This document shows, piece after piece, positions 20,688 to 27,944 of a stretch of 31,638 bases of DNA. Origin of the DNA: Candidatus Peribacter sp. UBA2144 (GTDB taxonomy: Bacteria > Patescibacteriota > Gracilibacteria > Peribacterales > Peribacteraceae); contig DCXE01000015.1 in NCBI GenBank assembly GCA_002328295.1, positions 478 to 32,115 on the forward strand, given 5' to 3'. The first letter of the stretch is position 1. The number at the start of each line of letters is the position of its first letter. The notes below the pieces were generated by a model that saw only the letters and a list, made by a program, of their open reading frames with translations, was not told the DNA's origin and did not search any database. Made by a program: the position numbers and the translations under genes.

Positions 20688-21572
20688 CTATGTAACGAGC
20701 TTCTCGGTATTTAAATCACCAGGCAATTTCTGTTCTTGGCTGGATAAAGGATTGTACATTTGGTAATAAAGCTCAATCAGTTCTTGAGTTGTCATTCGTT
20801 TCGAAACTATACCTACGTTGTGCAGGCTAGATTGAATCAGGTTCACTCGGTCGCGAAGCAAGATACAGCGTTGGTGAAAACGTTGATTCCTTCCACTAAT
20901 CTTTGTGGCTGAGTCATCTGTCTTCATCCATCCAGAGAATGATGTAAATGTGTTCTTCTTTGGAGGTTGGTCGTCCTGCGGGACAACGACATAGAACTTC
21001 TTTTGCATAATATCTGCTACGTCCACAAGTTTTTCTATGAATGCTGCATATTCAAGCGATTGCTTCTTTAGCAATTCGTTTGTTTGAGTCTTTGATCTGG
21101 CACGCACCTTGTCGATATATGGATCGATGTTTACTTTTTTGGATGTGACAACTATCTGAATCGGGAATGAGAGTGTGTTTAAGAAGTTTTGATATCGGAC
21201 GATTATTCCCTGTTGCTCGTCTTCGCTTTTTAGATTGAAGTTGATAGGTTCAAGTTCAAGCACCGCTCTTAGCCCGTTATTCTTTAGTATTACTGTATCA
21301 TTTCTTATTTCTGATATTGGAAGGTAGCGTTGCGTAGTAGCTTTAATGTTGCGCTTACGACTGCGCATAGCTTTGGAGAATATACCCAGTAAGCCCTTCT
21401 TTCCTTCTTTATCTCCACCCTTTTTGGTTTTCTTTTTCTTGGAACCAGTTTTCTTGGAACCAGACTTCTTGGTACTAGTTTTTTTTGATACTTCCTTTTT
21501 GCCATCTGCATTGGGTTCCGTTGCAGGAGCTTCTTTTTCGGTTCCCGGAGACAGAGTTTCTTCTTCAGGCAT
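20688..21572 (-). CDS. TraC/VirB4 N-terminal-domain-like protein without ATPase
   Basis: A 294-residue protein. A Lys/Gly/Ser-rich leader (1-75, with KKTSTKKSGSKKTGSKKKKT) is followed by the TraC-like N-terminal domain: YLPISEIRNDTVILKNNGLR, AVLELEPINFNL, FLNTLSFPIQIVVTSKKVN, QKKFYVVVPQDD. This domain normally precedes the VirB4/TraC ATPase, but no Walker motifs follow and the protein ends soon after. Candidate-phyla genomes often carry this pair with PrgI, presumably in a pilus or secretion machine at the envelope. The ATG overlaps the prgI stop by one base (TAATG), so translation is coupled. Confidence 0.82.
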   Translation of the reverse strand: MPEEETLSPGTEKEAPATEPNADGKKEVSKKTSTKKSGSKKTGSKKKKTKKGGDKEGKKGLLGIFSKAMRSRKRNIKATTQRYLPISEIRNDTVILKNNGLRAVLELEPINFNLKSEDEQQGIIVRYQNFLNTLSFPIQIVVTSKKVNIDPYIDKVRARSKTQTNELLKKQSLEYAAFIEKLVDVADIMQKKFYVVVPQDDQPPKKNTFTSFSGWMKTDDSATKISGRNQRFHQRCILLRDRVNLIQSSLHNVGIVSKRMTTQELIELYYQMYNPLSSQEQKLPGDLNTEKLVT

Positions 21573-22198
21573 TACTGTTTAGAGGGGGATGAAATGTCAC
21601 GAACCACTTCAGAAGATTCAGTAGTCTCTGGAGATCCATCCGGGGGTTTTACGCCGTCAACTGTGGGTTTATGATCTCCTTCCGGTTGATCAACCGAGAC
21701 TTTGCTGGGGTCAACAGGTTTAGCAGGTGCTCCATCGCTTCCGTCTTTGGCAGAGTCTTGCTTTTCATCCAATGGATTTCCTTCATCCAACAAAGAACTA
21801 AGTTTTTCGAATTTATCTACTCCAACTCCGGAAGTTGTAGAGGTTTTATCGTGATCTTGTGTATGGAAATAGGTTTTAATATTTATTGAGATGCCTGTAC
21901 GAGGCCCGAAGGATCTCTTGAATGGCTTCTGATTTTTTTCTATTACAAGAAGGATTATTTTAAGCAGGCTTAAGCCATGAACCTTAACGAAAGCAAAAGC
22001 AGCAGAGACAATCAGCGGCAAAAGTGCAATAACCAAAAAAATGATATTTACATACCCCATCTTCTGAAAAATATTCCATATTACGAAGCTCGTACCTCCG
22101 CCAACCAGACATATGATTACTTGCTTGAGGGTTATTGGCCCTATCAGCTTGTCTTCAACTTGGACGTTCTGCGGAATTTTTATGGGTTCGATAGGCAT
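21572..22198 (-). CDS. PrgI-family membrane protein
   Basis: A 208-residue protein. The N-terminal PrgI domain starts IKIPQNVQVEDKLIGPITLK and has two close hydrophobic segments (about 28-46 and 49-72: LVGGGTSFVIWNIF, IIFLVIALLPLIVSAAFAF), then KVHGLSLLKIILLVI. The C-terminal 90 residues are disordered, rich in Asp/Pro/Ser/Lys, and not conserved in the family. PrgI is a type IV secretion-associated inner-membrane protein. It is co-transcribed with the TraC-like gene. An extended -10 (TGCTATAAT) lies about 27 nt before the ATG with no Shine-Dalgarno. Confidence 0.85.
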   Translation of the reverse strand: MPIEPIKIPQNVQVEDKLIGPITLKQVIICLVGGGTSFVIWNIFQKMGYVNIIFLVIALLPLIVSAAFAFVKVHGLSLLKIILLVIEKNQKPFKRSFGPRTGISINIKTYFHTQDHDKTSTTSGVGVDKFEKLSSLLDEGNPLDEKQDSAKDGSDGAPAKPVDPSKVSVDQPEGDHKPTVDGVKPPDGSPETTESSEVVRDISSPSKQ

Positions 22199-22225
22199 GG
22201 TTCAAAATGTTCAATGAATCCCACT

Positions 22226-22234
22226 ATTATAGCA
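22226..22234 (-). promoter_or_regulatory. Extended -10 promoter of prgI-traC pair
   Basis: Minus-strand TGCTATAAT matches the extended -10 consensus in full. It ends 27 nt before the prgI ATG, so this message has a short leader of about 20 nt. Confidence 0.6.
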
Positions 22235-22264
22235 GAAAATTGGGCTTTGAGCCTATTGGAGGAG

Positions 22265-22292
22265 TTGACTATATATTTAAATATAGTAAAAT
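22265..22292 (+). promoter_or_regulatory. Promoter of duplicated-domain protein gene
   Basis: TTGACT (22265-22270), a 16-nt AT-rich spacer, TAAAAT (22287-22292), then 6 nt to a GTG start at 22299. A clear leaderless layout. Confidence 0.65.
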
Positions 22293-22298
22293 AGGTAT

Positions 22299-23162
22299 GT
22301 GAGTAATGAGAATCCAGGAATAAGGCTAAAAGTTGAATGTGAAACTGACGATGTTAGTAGCGCTAGAAATTGGCTAGCTAGGGTTAAAAATGAGATATTG
22401 GAGCTATTTGAATCGAAAGAAAGAGGTTCTTATGGGATATCTGTATCCGATTTGTCTGGTGGAGCAGAGGTGGTAGAGGCCGAAAGGACTCTGAGCTCTG
22501 ATAATACTCTTGTTGTGGATGAAAAAAATCAGCCCGAGATGTTGCTCGGAGCTGTAAAAGATACAAGCCGGATACCTGCTGAAAACATACCTGGTATACA
22601 AGTCGACGTAGTGCGTCCTAAAAAAGGCAATAAAAGAATTGGAAAATGGGTACTTGAGTTACGAGAAGCTTTGATAGCTCTTATTCAGAGCGAAGCCGGA
22701 GACTTAAATGGAAAGGCTGTGATTACTTATAGCGATAAACCTGATGGGGATGAAATATTTATTGCAGAAGCGGTTCAAGCTGATGGGGAAGGAGCATCTA
22801 TGCCGGATATTATGTATATTGGCGATGATGCTCCTGAATCAGGCATGCAAGTGGAGGAGAAGGAAATTGAAACGGAAGAACCAGTATACAGTAATAATGT
22901 TATCGGTTACAAGAGGAGGGATGATGGACGTCTTAGAAGGAGGGATGATGGACGTCTTGATTTGTGGGTAAAAGGAAGTAGGCCGTCAGACGACTCGGAG
23001 GGCGAGAGCCCTTTTGCTCCAGAATCGGGAGAAGCTGCAGAGCAAGGTTCTATAGATTTGTGGATTAATGAAGATCAATCTCCTGCGACAGGAGGCGATA
23101 GTCCTTTTGCTCCGGAATCGGGAGAAGCTGCAGAACAAGGTTCAAATCCATTCCGCGAATAG
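22299..23162 (+). CDS. Unknown protein with duplicated N-terminal domain and repeat tail
   Basis: A 287-residue protein, not recognised. Residues about 5-68 (NPGIRLKVE, then WLARVKNEILELFESKERG, ending EVVEAER) and about 98-163 (IPGIQVDVV, then WVLELREALIALIQSEAGD, ending EIFIAEAV) align as two copies of one domain of about 65 residues. The C-terminal third is acidic with two sets of repeats: RRDDGRL twice (period 8) and a 15-residue block SPFAPESGEAAEQGS twice (period 31). There is no signal or membrane segment. The GTG start is set by a good promoter. It is divergent from prgI, and a link to that system is possible but unproven. Confidence 0.72.
   Translation: MSNENPGIRLKVECETDDVSSARNWLARVKNEILELFESKERGSYGISVSDLSGGAEVVEAERTLSSDNTLVVDEKNQPEMLLGAVKDTSRIPAENIPGIQVDVVRPKKGNKRIGKWVLELREALIALIQSEAGDLNGKAVITYSDKPDGDEIFIAEAVQADGEGASMPDIMYIGDDAPESGMQVEEKEIETEEPVYSNNVIGYKRRDDGRLRRRDDGRLDLWVKGSRPSDDSEGESPFAPESGEAAEQGSIDLWINEDQSPATGGDSPFAPESGEAAEQGSNPFRE
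22914..23143 (+). repeat. In-frame tandem repeats in unknown gene
   Basis: A 21-bp unit occurs at 22914-22934 and 22938-22958 (period 24 bp, identical). A 44-bp unit occurs at 23007-23050 and 23100-23143 (period 93 bp, three differences). Both periods are multiples of three, so copy changes would keep the frame. Confidence 0.9.
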
Positions 23163-23177
23163 AAAAAGAGAGTTGAT

Positions 23178-25796
23178 CTACTTGGAGGTTTGCGCAGTCT
23201 TCTTTCTTACGACCTTCTCTGGCATTTTGGAAGGGAGAGACGCGGGTAGAAGTTCAAGCTTGTCTTCTCCTTTTCTTACAACTTTTATTGTGTCTCCTTC
23301 ATCAAAGATCCCCTTAAGAATGTGTTCGGCGATTTCGTCTTCAAGCATTTCCTGAATCACTCTTCTTACCGGGCGAGCTCCATACTCAGGATCAAATCCT
23401 TTCTTTGCCAAGACACCGAGGGCTTTGGCATCCACATCAATCTTTAATTTCTGCTCTTTCAGCCTATCCTGCAGGTAACTAACGTGAATCTTAACAATTT
23501 TGCGAATGTCTTCCTGGCTTAGTGCGTTGAAGATAGAGATTGAATCAATTCTGTTCAAGAACTCCGGCCTAAGCTTATCCTTGAGCTCCTTCATGACTTC
23601 CTCGCATTTCTCTTCGTAGTCCATTTCTTCCTGCTTTATCTCGCTTTCCAACTGGAAACCGATTTTTGCAGCTTGCTTAGTTAGTTTCTCTGCACCAATG
23701 TTGCTGGTCATGATTATGATTGTGTTTGTGAAGTCGACCTTCTTGCCTTGGCCGTCGGTCAATGTTCCATCCTCCATAATTTGCAAGAGGATGTTGAAGA
23801 ATTCAGGATGAGCTTTCTCTACCTCATCGAAAAGAACGACTGAATACGGCTTGCGTCTGACTGCTTCTGTCAATTGTCCTCCTTCTTCGTATCCAACATA
23901 ACCGGCTGTAGTTCCGGTAAGCCTGGAAACGTTGTGGCGTTCCATAAACTCGGACATATCGATCTTTATCAGTGCATCTTCTTTGCCGTAAATCTCTTCT
24001 GCAATTGTCCTAACAAGCTCAGTTTTACCAACTCCAGTAGGTCCTAGGAACAAGAATGATCCTGTTGGTCTCTTTCTATCAGAGATACCTACTCTGCTTC
24101 TGCGAATAGCTCTAGCGACCTTCTTTATTGCTTCATCCTGTCCGATAACTCTCTTTCTCATTAACAATTCCAGGTTTGTAAGTTTCTTCTTTTCGGATCT
24201 CATCAGTCTGGTAACGGGGATGCCGGTCATGCGTCCAATAACATCAGCAATATCATCTTCATCTATATGCATAGGAGTTCTTCTGTCTCCATCCACTTGA
24301 GCTTTTATTTCGTCTATTTGTTCCTGCATTTTCTGTTGTTCCTGTTTTAATTTAAGTGCGACATGATACTTCTGTTCGCGTACCGCATCCTGCTGTTTGA
24401 GGATGTGCTTTTCAAGTTTTTCCTCAAGCGCTTTCAGTTCAGAAGGAGGTTCAGTTCCCTGCAGACTCTTCTTTGCTGCAGCTTCATCCAATACATCAAT
24501 TGCTTTGTCTGGCAGAAAACGCTCAGAAAGATATCTCTTGGAAAGATTAACGGCTGCATCAATAGCTTCATCTGTAATGGTCAAATTATGAAATTCCTCA
24601 TAACTATTCCTAAGCCCTTGTAGAATTGTAATTGAATCAATAACGGTAGGCTCATTAACCATCAATGATTGCAATCGGCGTTCCAGTGCTCGGTCTTTTT
24701 CAACGGTCCTATATTCATCTGTTGTGGTTGCTCCAATTATCTGTAGAGCACCGCGACTAAGTGCAGGCTTTAGAATGTTTGCTGCGTCCAAGGAACCTTC
24801 AGCCGATCCTGCGCCGACGACAGTATGGATCTCATCAATGAAAAGAAGTATTTTATTGTTGCTCTGAAGTGCTTCCTTAATCAGGTCATCGAATCTTTGT
24901 TCAAACTCTCCTCGATATTTGGTTCCTGCAATAAGTGAACCCATATTTAGCACCAATAATCTTTTAGAACGAAGGGATGAAGGTACTTTGCCATCAAATA
25001 TTCTTTGAGCGAGCCCCTCTACAATTGCAGTTTTACCAACACCGGGTTCCCCGATCAGAACAGGGTTATTCTTTGTCTTGCGGTTTAAAATATGAATCAT
25101 TCTTTCTATCTCTTCATCGCGTCCTATAACCGGATCAACCTTTCCTTCCTTTGCTCTTGCTATCAGATCATCCGTGAAGTAATCAAGCACTGGGGTTTTA
25201 CTTTTACCGTCACCTTTTTGTCTTTTCATCCCCTCTGTTTCTAACATTGCAGCACCGGGTCCCGTTCCCTGCATGCCAACGATAGCTCCCTGAAGCCCCT
25301 GAAAAAATGCTTCAAGAGATTGCTCCATGTTTTTGTTCTGTTGTTTGAACTGGCTTATCTGACCAAACATTTCTTCGACATGAGTTTTCAGATCTTCCGG
25401 TTCCACTTGCATCTCTTCTAGTATCGCAGTAGCTGCATTTTTGCCTGTAGATACAAGTGAATGGAGAAGATGTTCTGTGCCAACGTTTGCATGACGGAAC
25501 TTATGAGCGGTTATAACGCTTTGCTCAATTACATTATGAAGATAATTGGAAAGGCCGTGCTTGATCTGTTTTCCTTCGATGTCCTTCGTTTTTAAAGCCT
25601 TTAAAAGAATCCTTACGTTTTCCTGTGTAACACCTGCGCCAGTAAAAAGGGAAAAACCCAAAGACTTTGGAATACTCAGAAGACCCAAAAGCAAATGCTC
25701 AGTTCCAATGTAACTACTCTTCATATCTTTTGCTTCTTGCTCGGCAATTTGAAGTGAGAGTTTTGCGTTGGGGGTGAATCGATCGAAAGGGTGCAT
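23178..25796 (-). CDS. clpC: ClpC-type AAA+ unfoldase
   Basis: An 872-residue protein. Two Clp_N repeats (about 1-145, FDRFTPNAKLSLQIAEQEAK, GTEHLLLGLL) are followed by AAA1 with Walker A GEPGVGKTAIVEGL and DEIHTVVGAG, then a UVR-like middle segment (EQKYHVALKLKQEQQKMQEQ) and AAA2 with Walker A GPTGVGKTELV and FDEVEKAHPEF. AKIGFQ provides the IGF-type loop that docks ClpP, so it should unfold proteins for ClpP, which is not in this window. The short middle region separates it from ClpB. A CIRCE element lies 44 bp upstream of the start, indicating HrcA-type heat control. Confidence 0.95.
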   Translation of the reverse strand: MHPFDRFTPNAKLSLQIAEQEAKDMKSSYIGTEHLLLGLLSIPKSLGFSLFTGAGVTQENVRILLKALKTKDIEGKQIKHGLSNYLHNVIEQSVITAHKFRHANVGTEHLLHSLVSTGKNAATAILEEMQVEPEDLKTHVEEMFGQISQFKQQNKNMEQSLEAFFQGLQGAIVGMQGTGPGAAMLETEGMKRQKGDGKSKTPVLDYFTDDLIARAKEGKVDPVIGRDEEIERMIHILNRKTKNNPVLIGEPGVGKTAIVEGLAQRIFDGKVPSSLRSKRLLVLNMGSLIAGTKYRGEFEQRFDDLIKEALQSNNKILLFIDEIHTVVGAGSAEGSLDAANILKPALSRGALQIIGATTTDEYRTVEKDRALERRLQSLMVNEPTVIDSITILQGLRNSYEEFHNLTITDEAIDAAVNLSKRYLSERFLPDKAIDVLDEAAAKKSLQGTEPPSELKALEEKLEKHILKQQDAVREQKYHVALKLKQEQQKMQEQIDEIKAQVDGDRRTPMHIDEDDIADVIGRMTGIPVTRLMRSEKKKLTNLELLMRKRVIGQDEAIKKVARAIRRSRVGISDRKRPTGSFLFLGPTGVGKTELVRTIAEEIYGKEDALIKIDMSEFMERHNVSRLTGTTAGYVGYEEGGQLTEAVRRKPYSVVLFDEVEKAHPEFFNILLQIMEDGTLTDGQGKKVDFTNTIIIMTSNIGAEKLTKQAAKIGFQLESEIKQEEMDYEEKCEEVMKELKDKLRPEFLNRIDSISIFNALSQEDIRKIVKIHVSYLQDRLKEQKLKIDVDAKALGVLAKKGFDPEYGARPVRRVIQEMLEDEIAEHILKGIFDEGDTIKVVRKGEDKLELLPASLPSKMPEKVVRKKTAQTSK

Positions 25797-25839
25797 GGTA
25801 TTAGGACGTAGAGAGTAAGACGTATGGAAGGGGATTCAA

Positions 25840-25866
25840 TTAGCAGTCTAATATATCGAGTGCTAA
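25840..25866. promoter_or_regulatory. CIRCE element (HrcA operator) of clpC
   Basis: TTAGCAGTC, nine bases, GAGTGCTAA. The consensus is TTAGCACTC-N9-GAGTGCTAA, so there is one mismatch in one arm and an exact spacer. It sits just upstream of, or overlapping, the clpC promoter (TTGAAT, 16 nt, TACTCT lies between it and the ATG). HrcA is not encoded in this window. Confidence 0.88.
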
Positions 25867-25950
25867 GTGTCGATTGGAATCAGTATATTCTACCAAGAAA
25901 ATGTGATTCATACACTCACGAGAAACTTAGAAATATGAGCTAGTAACTAA

Positions 25951-25956
25951 TTGAAA
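25951..25956 (+). promoter_or_regulatory. -35 of ncRNA copy B
   Basis: TTGAAA lies 33 nt before the conserved TTCCGC, the same distance as TTGACA in copy A. The -10 is weak (TTCAAT or TCAATA). Confidence 0.4.
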
Positions 25957-25982
25957 AGAGAAGTATACAAATTTTCAATATT

Positions 25983-26146
25983 GTTCCGCTTTGAAGCGGA
26001 ACGTCTTACGGCTTTTAGCTAAGCTAAAAAGTCGGAGTTGGAAAAAGATTTTTTTAAGATGGGGTTGTAATCAATCACGATGGAACATTAGCATTAAGAA
26101 GAGGTCGGTCCCACCCACCCAATAACACCCACCCCGGGGGGTGGGT
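25983..26146 (+). ncRNA. Candidate structured RNA, copy B (paralogue at 1026-1185)
   Basis: It has the 5' hairpin GTTCCGC / GCGGAAC with a 6-nt loop and GTCTT after it. A second hairpin, CGGCTTTTAGC / GCTAAAAAGTCG, takes the place of a differently paired stem in copy A. Then come GAAAAAGATTTTTTTAAGAT and GGGG (26041-26064), a C-rich single-stranded stretch (CCCACCCACCC), and the 3' hairpin ACCCACCCC / GGGGTGGGT (26127-26146), perfect here. The C-rich stretch could also pair with GGGTGGGT, giving two alternative 3' structures. It lies between clpC and the AI-2E exporter gene, both on the other strand. The rest of 25867-25982 shows nothing further. Confidence 0.6.
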
Positions 26147-26189
26147 TGAATACGAATAATAACAACTGTTTCCATAATATTTCCTCAAG

Positions 26190-27437
26190 CTATTTATGCA
26201 ACTTCTGCCAATCCTCAAGAAACAGAACAATTATCGTCGCAATAGGAATCGAAAGCATTATTCCAACAATGGGATGGATTGTATTTGGAAAACTTATTCC
26301 AACCATCATAGCAAACAGTATTGCAACAGGTGATAGACCGACTGCACGTCTCATAATAAGTGGTACAAGCAAATTGTTTTCACACCACTGGATGATGTAA
26401 TAAACACCGGCAACTATCAAAGCCCACAAGAATCCTCCGGTTGAGAGCGCAATTATCACAGCGGGTATTGCGGCAATTAAAGGTCCGACAGCTGGAATAA
26501 ATTCACAGAAGCCGGCTAGTACTGCAAGCGTAAGTGCATAAGGCATTCGCAGAATAATCAAGGCAATAAAAGTCAGAGTTGCAATAGAAATCATCAAAAG
26601 CAATTCACCGCGCGCCCATTGTGCAATTTTTGTGTGGATAGCTTCGGATTTTGAGTGCATATAATTCCTATAGCTTGGAGGCATGAAGCTAATTATCCAT
26701 CTGAGTATCCGTTCTTTCTCGATTTGAATAAAGAAACCGAATACCAAAACAACAATCAGACTTACAAAGAATTTGGCAACCGAACCGGCGATCTTTGCCA
26801 CGAACAGAACGGATCCTTGGGCGGCTGTAGAGAGCGTCTCGCCCATCTGGCTTATCGCATCGCTGAATTCGGTGATTGAAAGTCCCTGCAGAGTGGTCTG
26901 CATCAAAATAGTAAGTCTGTGGTTAAGCTCACCTGGAATAAACGGGATAGAGATTTGTGGATTGGATAAGAAAGCATCTACTTCTATGCTCAAAAACGCA
27001 GCAATATCCTGCAACTGATCCGCAATTATTGGAATGAATGAGAAGAACAAGAAGAAAACTACGAACAGAGCAACCAAATAGTGGAGCAGTATTGCGATAG
27101 AGCGGGGGATTCCTATTTGCTGCATTCGCACAACACCAGGATCTACAACTGCGGCGATAAAAACACCCAAGAAAAGCAGAATAAGCTTATCGCGCAGGTG
27201 GTAAATTGCAAAAACTCCAAGGAGTATTAGCAATATTGAAAATGTTGCTCGAATTGCACTGATAACGGAGATGTGAATCAGTATTTCTTCTTGATCAGTT
27301 TTCTTTGGTATAGCGAACTTCTTTATCACTTTTGTTCCCTTGGATCTTTTACGAGCTCTTTTTAGTAAACCTTGAGCTTTTTCTCCTACGATTCGCAGGG
27401 AAGTAAAGGATGGTTGGGATTTAGAAGATTTTGCCAT
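26190..27437 (-). CDS. AI-2E family transporter (PerM-like)
   Basis: A 415-residue polytopic membrane protein of the PF01594 family. After a basic N-terminus come a hydrophobic pair (about 60-95, including LLILLGVFAIYHLRDKLILL and FLGVFIAAVVDPGV), VALFVVFFLFFSFIPIIADQ, a large external loop, and the conserved C-terminal block (GFCEFIPAVGPLIAAIPAVI, then GVYYIIQWCENNLLVPLIMR and FPNTIHPIVGIML). Members export small molecules or act in Na+/H+ balance, and the substrate is unknown. The start is the ATG of MAKSSKSQ, with an in-frame TTG 6 nt earlier. It is 12 nt downstream of the pilin-like gene, so co-transcribed. Confidence 0.88.
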   Translation of the reverse strand: MAKSSKSQPSFTSLRIVGEKAQGLLKRARKRSKGTKVIKKFAIPKKTDQEEILIHISVISAIRATFSILLILLGVFAIYHLRDKLILLFLGVFIAAVVDPGVVRMQQIGIPRSIAILLHYLVALFVVFFLFFSFIPIIADQLQDIAAFLSIEVDAFLSNPQISIPFIPGELNHRLTILMQTTLQGLSITEFSDAISQMGETLSTAAQGSVLFVAKIAGSVAKFFVSLIVVLVFGFFIQIEKERILRWIISFMPPSYRNYMHSKSEAIHTKIAQWARGELLLMISIATLTFIALIILRMPYALTLAVLAGFCEFIPAVGPLIAAIPAVIIALSTGGFLWALIVAGVYYIIQWCENNLLVPLIMRRAVGLSPVAILFAMMVGISFPNTIHPIVGIMLSIPIATIIVLFLEDWQKLHK

Positions 27438-27449
27438 TTGCAAATGGGG

Positions 27450-27818
27450 TTAACAGGTGCCTGCTATAGTACATACGACCCAGTCGATAATAAAGAACGA
27501 GAATGCAGAAATTATAAAACCGATTATTGCGGTTTTCAGCTTTTTGCGTCCACCTTCTTTGTCGTTGATTACGGATCCTAAAGCTATTTGGTATCCGGAA
27601 ATCACGATCATCAGAAAGAATATTGCACCAATGAACATAAATATTATTCCCAACAAATAGGCTATGTAATCAGGTATGCACCAGGCATGTATGCCTCCGG
27701 TGGCAAAATTACAACTGCCAACCTTACCGCTACTAGGTATAAGCGATTGGGCTCTTGCGGACAGCGGAGCCAATATACTAAGCAGTAAAATTATTTTACG
27801 TGAATGCAGATTAAGCAT
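27450..27818 (-). CDS. Pilin-like small exported protein (Mbov_0395/TrbC-type)
   Basis: A 122-residue protein. A cleavable-looking signal (KIILLLSILAPLSARAQS) is followed by a short Cys-containing stretch (GSCNFATGGIHAWCIPDYI) and two membrane segments (LLGIIFMFIGAIFFLMIVIS and TAIIGFIISAFSFFIIDWVV), with a charged turn (NDKEGGRKKLK) between them and Cys near the end. This two-helix layout is typical of VirB2/TrbC-like pilins that candidate-phyla bacteria carry, and it fits with PrgI and the TraC-like gene 5 kb away. The promoter is TTGTTA, 18 nt, TATAAC, 5 nt before the ATG. Confidence 0.8.
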   Translation of the reverse strand: MLNLHSRKIILLLSILAPLSARAQSLIPSSGKVGSCNFATGGIHAWCIPDYIAYLLGIIFMFIGAIFFLMIVISGYQIALGSVINDKEGGRKKLKTAIIGFIISAFSFFIIDWVVCTIAGTC

Positions 27819-27823
27819 ACTGC

Positions 27824-27853
27824 GTTATATTGTGGACTATCAGAGGATAACAA
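27824..27853 (-). promoter_or_regulatory. Promoter of pilin-like gene
   Basis: Minus strand TTGTTA (27848-27853), an 18-nt spacer, TATAAC (27824-27829), 5 nt before the ATG. The -35 lies in the dispersed repeat at 27848-27940. Confidence 0.5.
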
Positions 27854-27940
27854 TCAACTATCAACTCGCCCCGCATACGCGGGACTGTCAACAATCAACA
27901 AATTAGTTGATTGTTGAAAGCGTAGCGTGTTGACTATTGA
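27848..27940. repeat. Dispersed repeat between pilin-like gene and dus
   Basis: Units CAATCAACTATCAAC and GTCAACAATCAAC face TTGATTGTTGA and GTTGACTATTGA, around a GCCCCGCATACGCGGGAC hairpin. The right part is nearly the same as the block inside hmgR (5692-5733). It may supply promoter elements for both flanking genes. Confidence 0.7.
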
Positions 27941-27944
27941 TCGC

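Noticed and set aside
25983..26146. RNA copy B as a riboswitch of the AI-2E or clpC gene
   Set aside because: Both flanking genes are on the opposite strand to the predicted transcript, and the neighbours of copy A are unrelated, so a shared cis role is unlikely.
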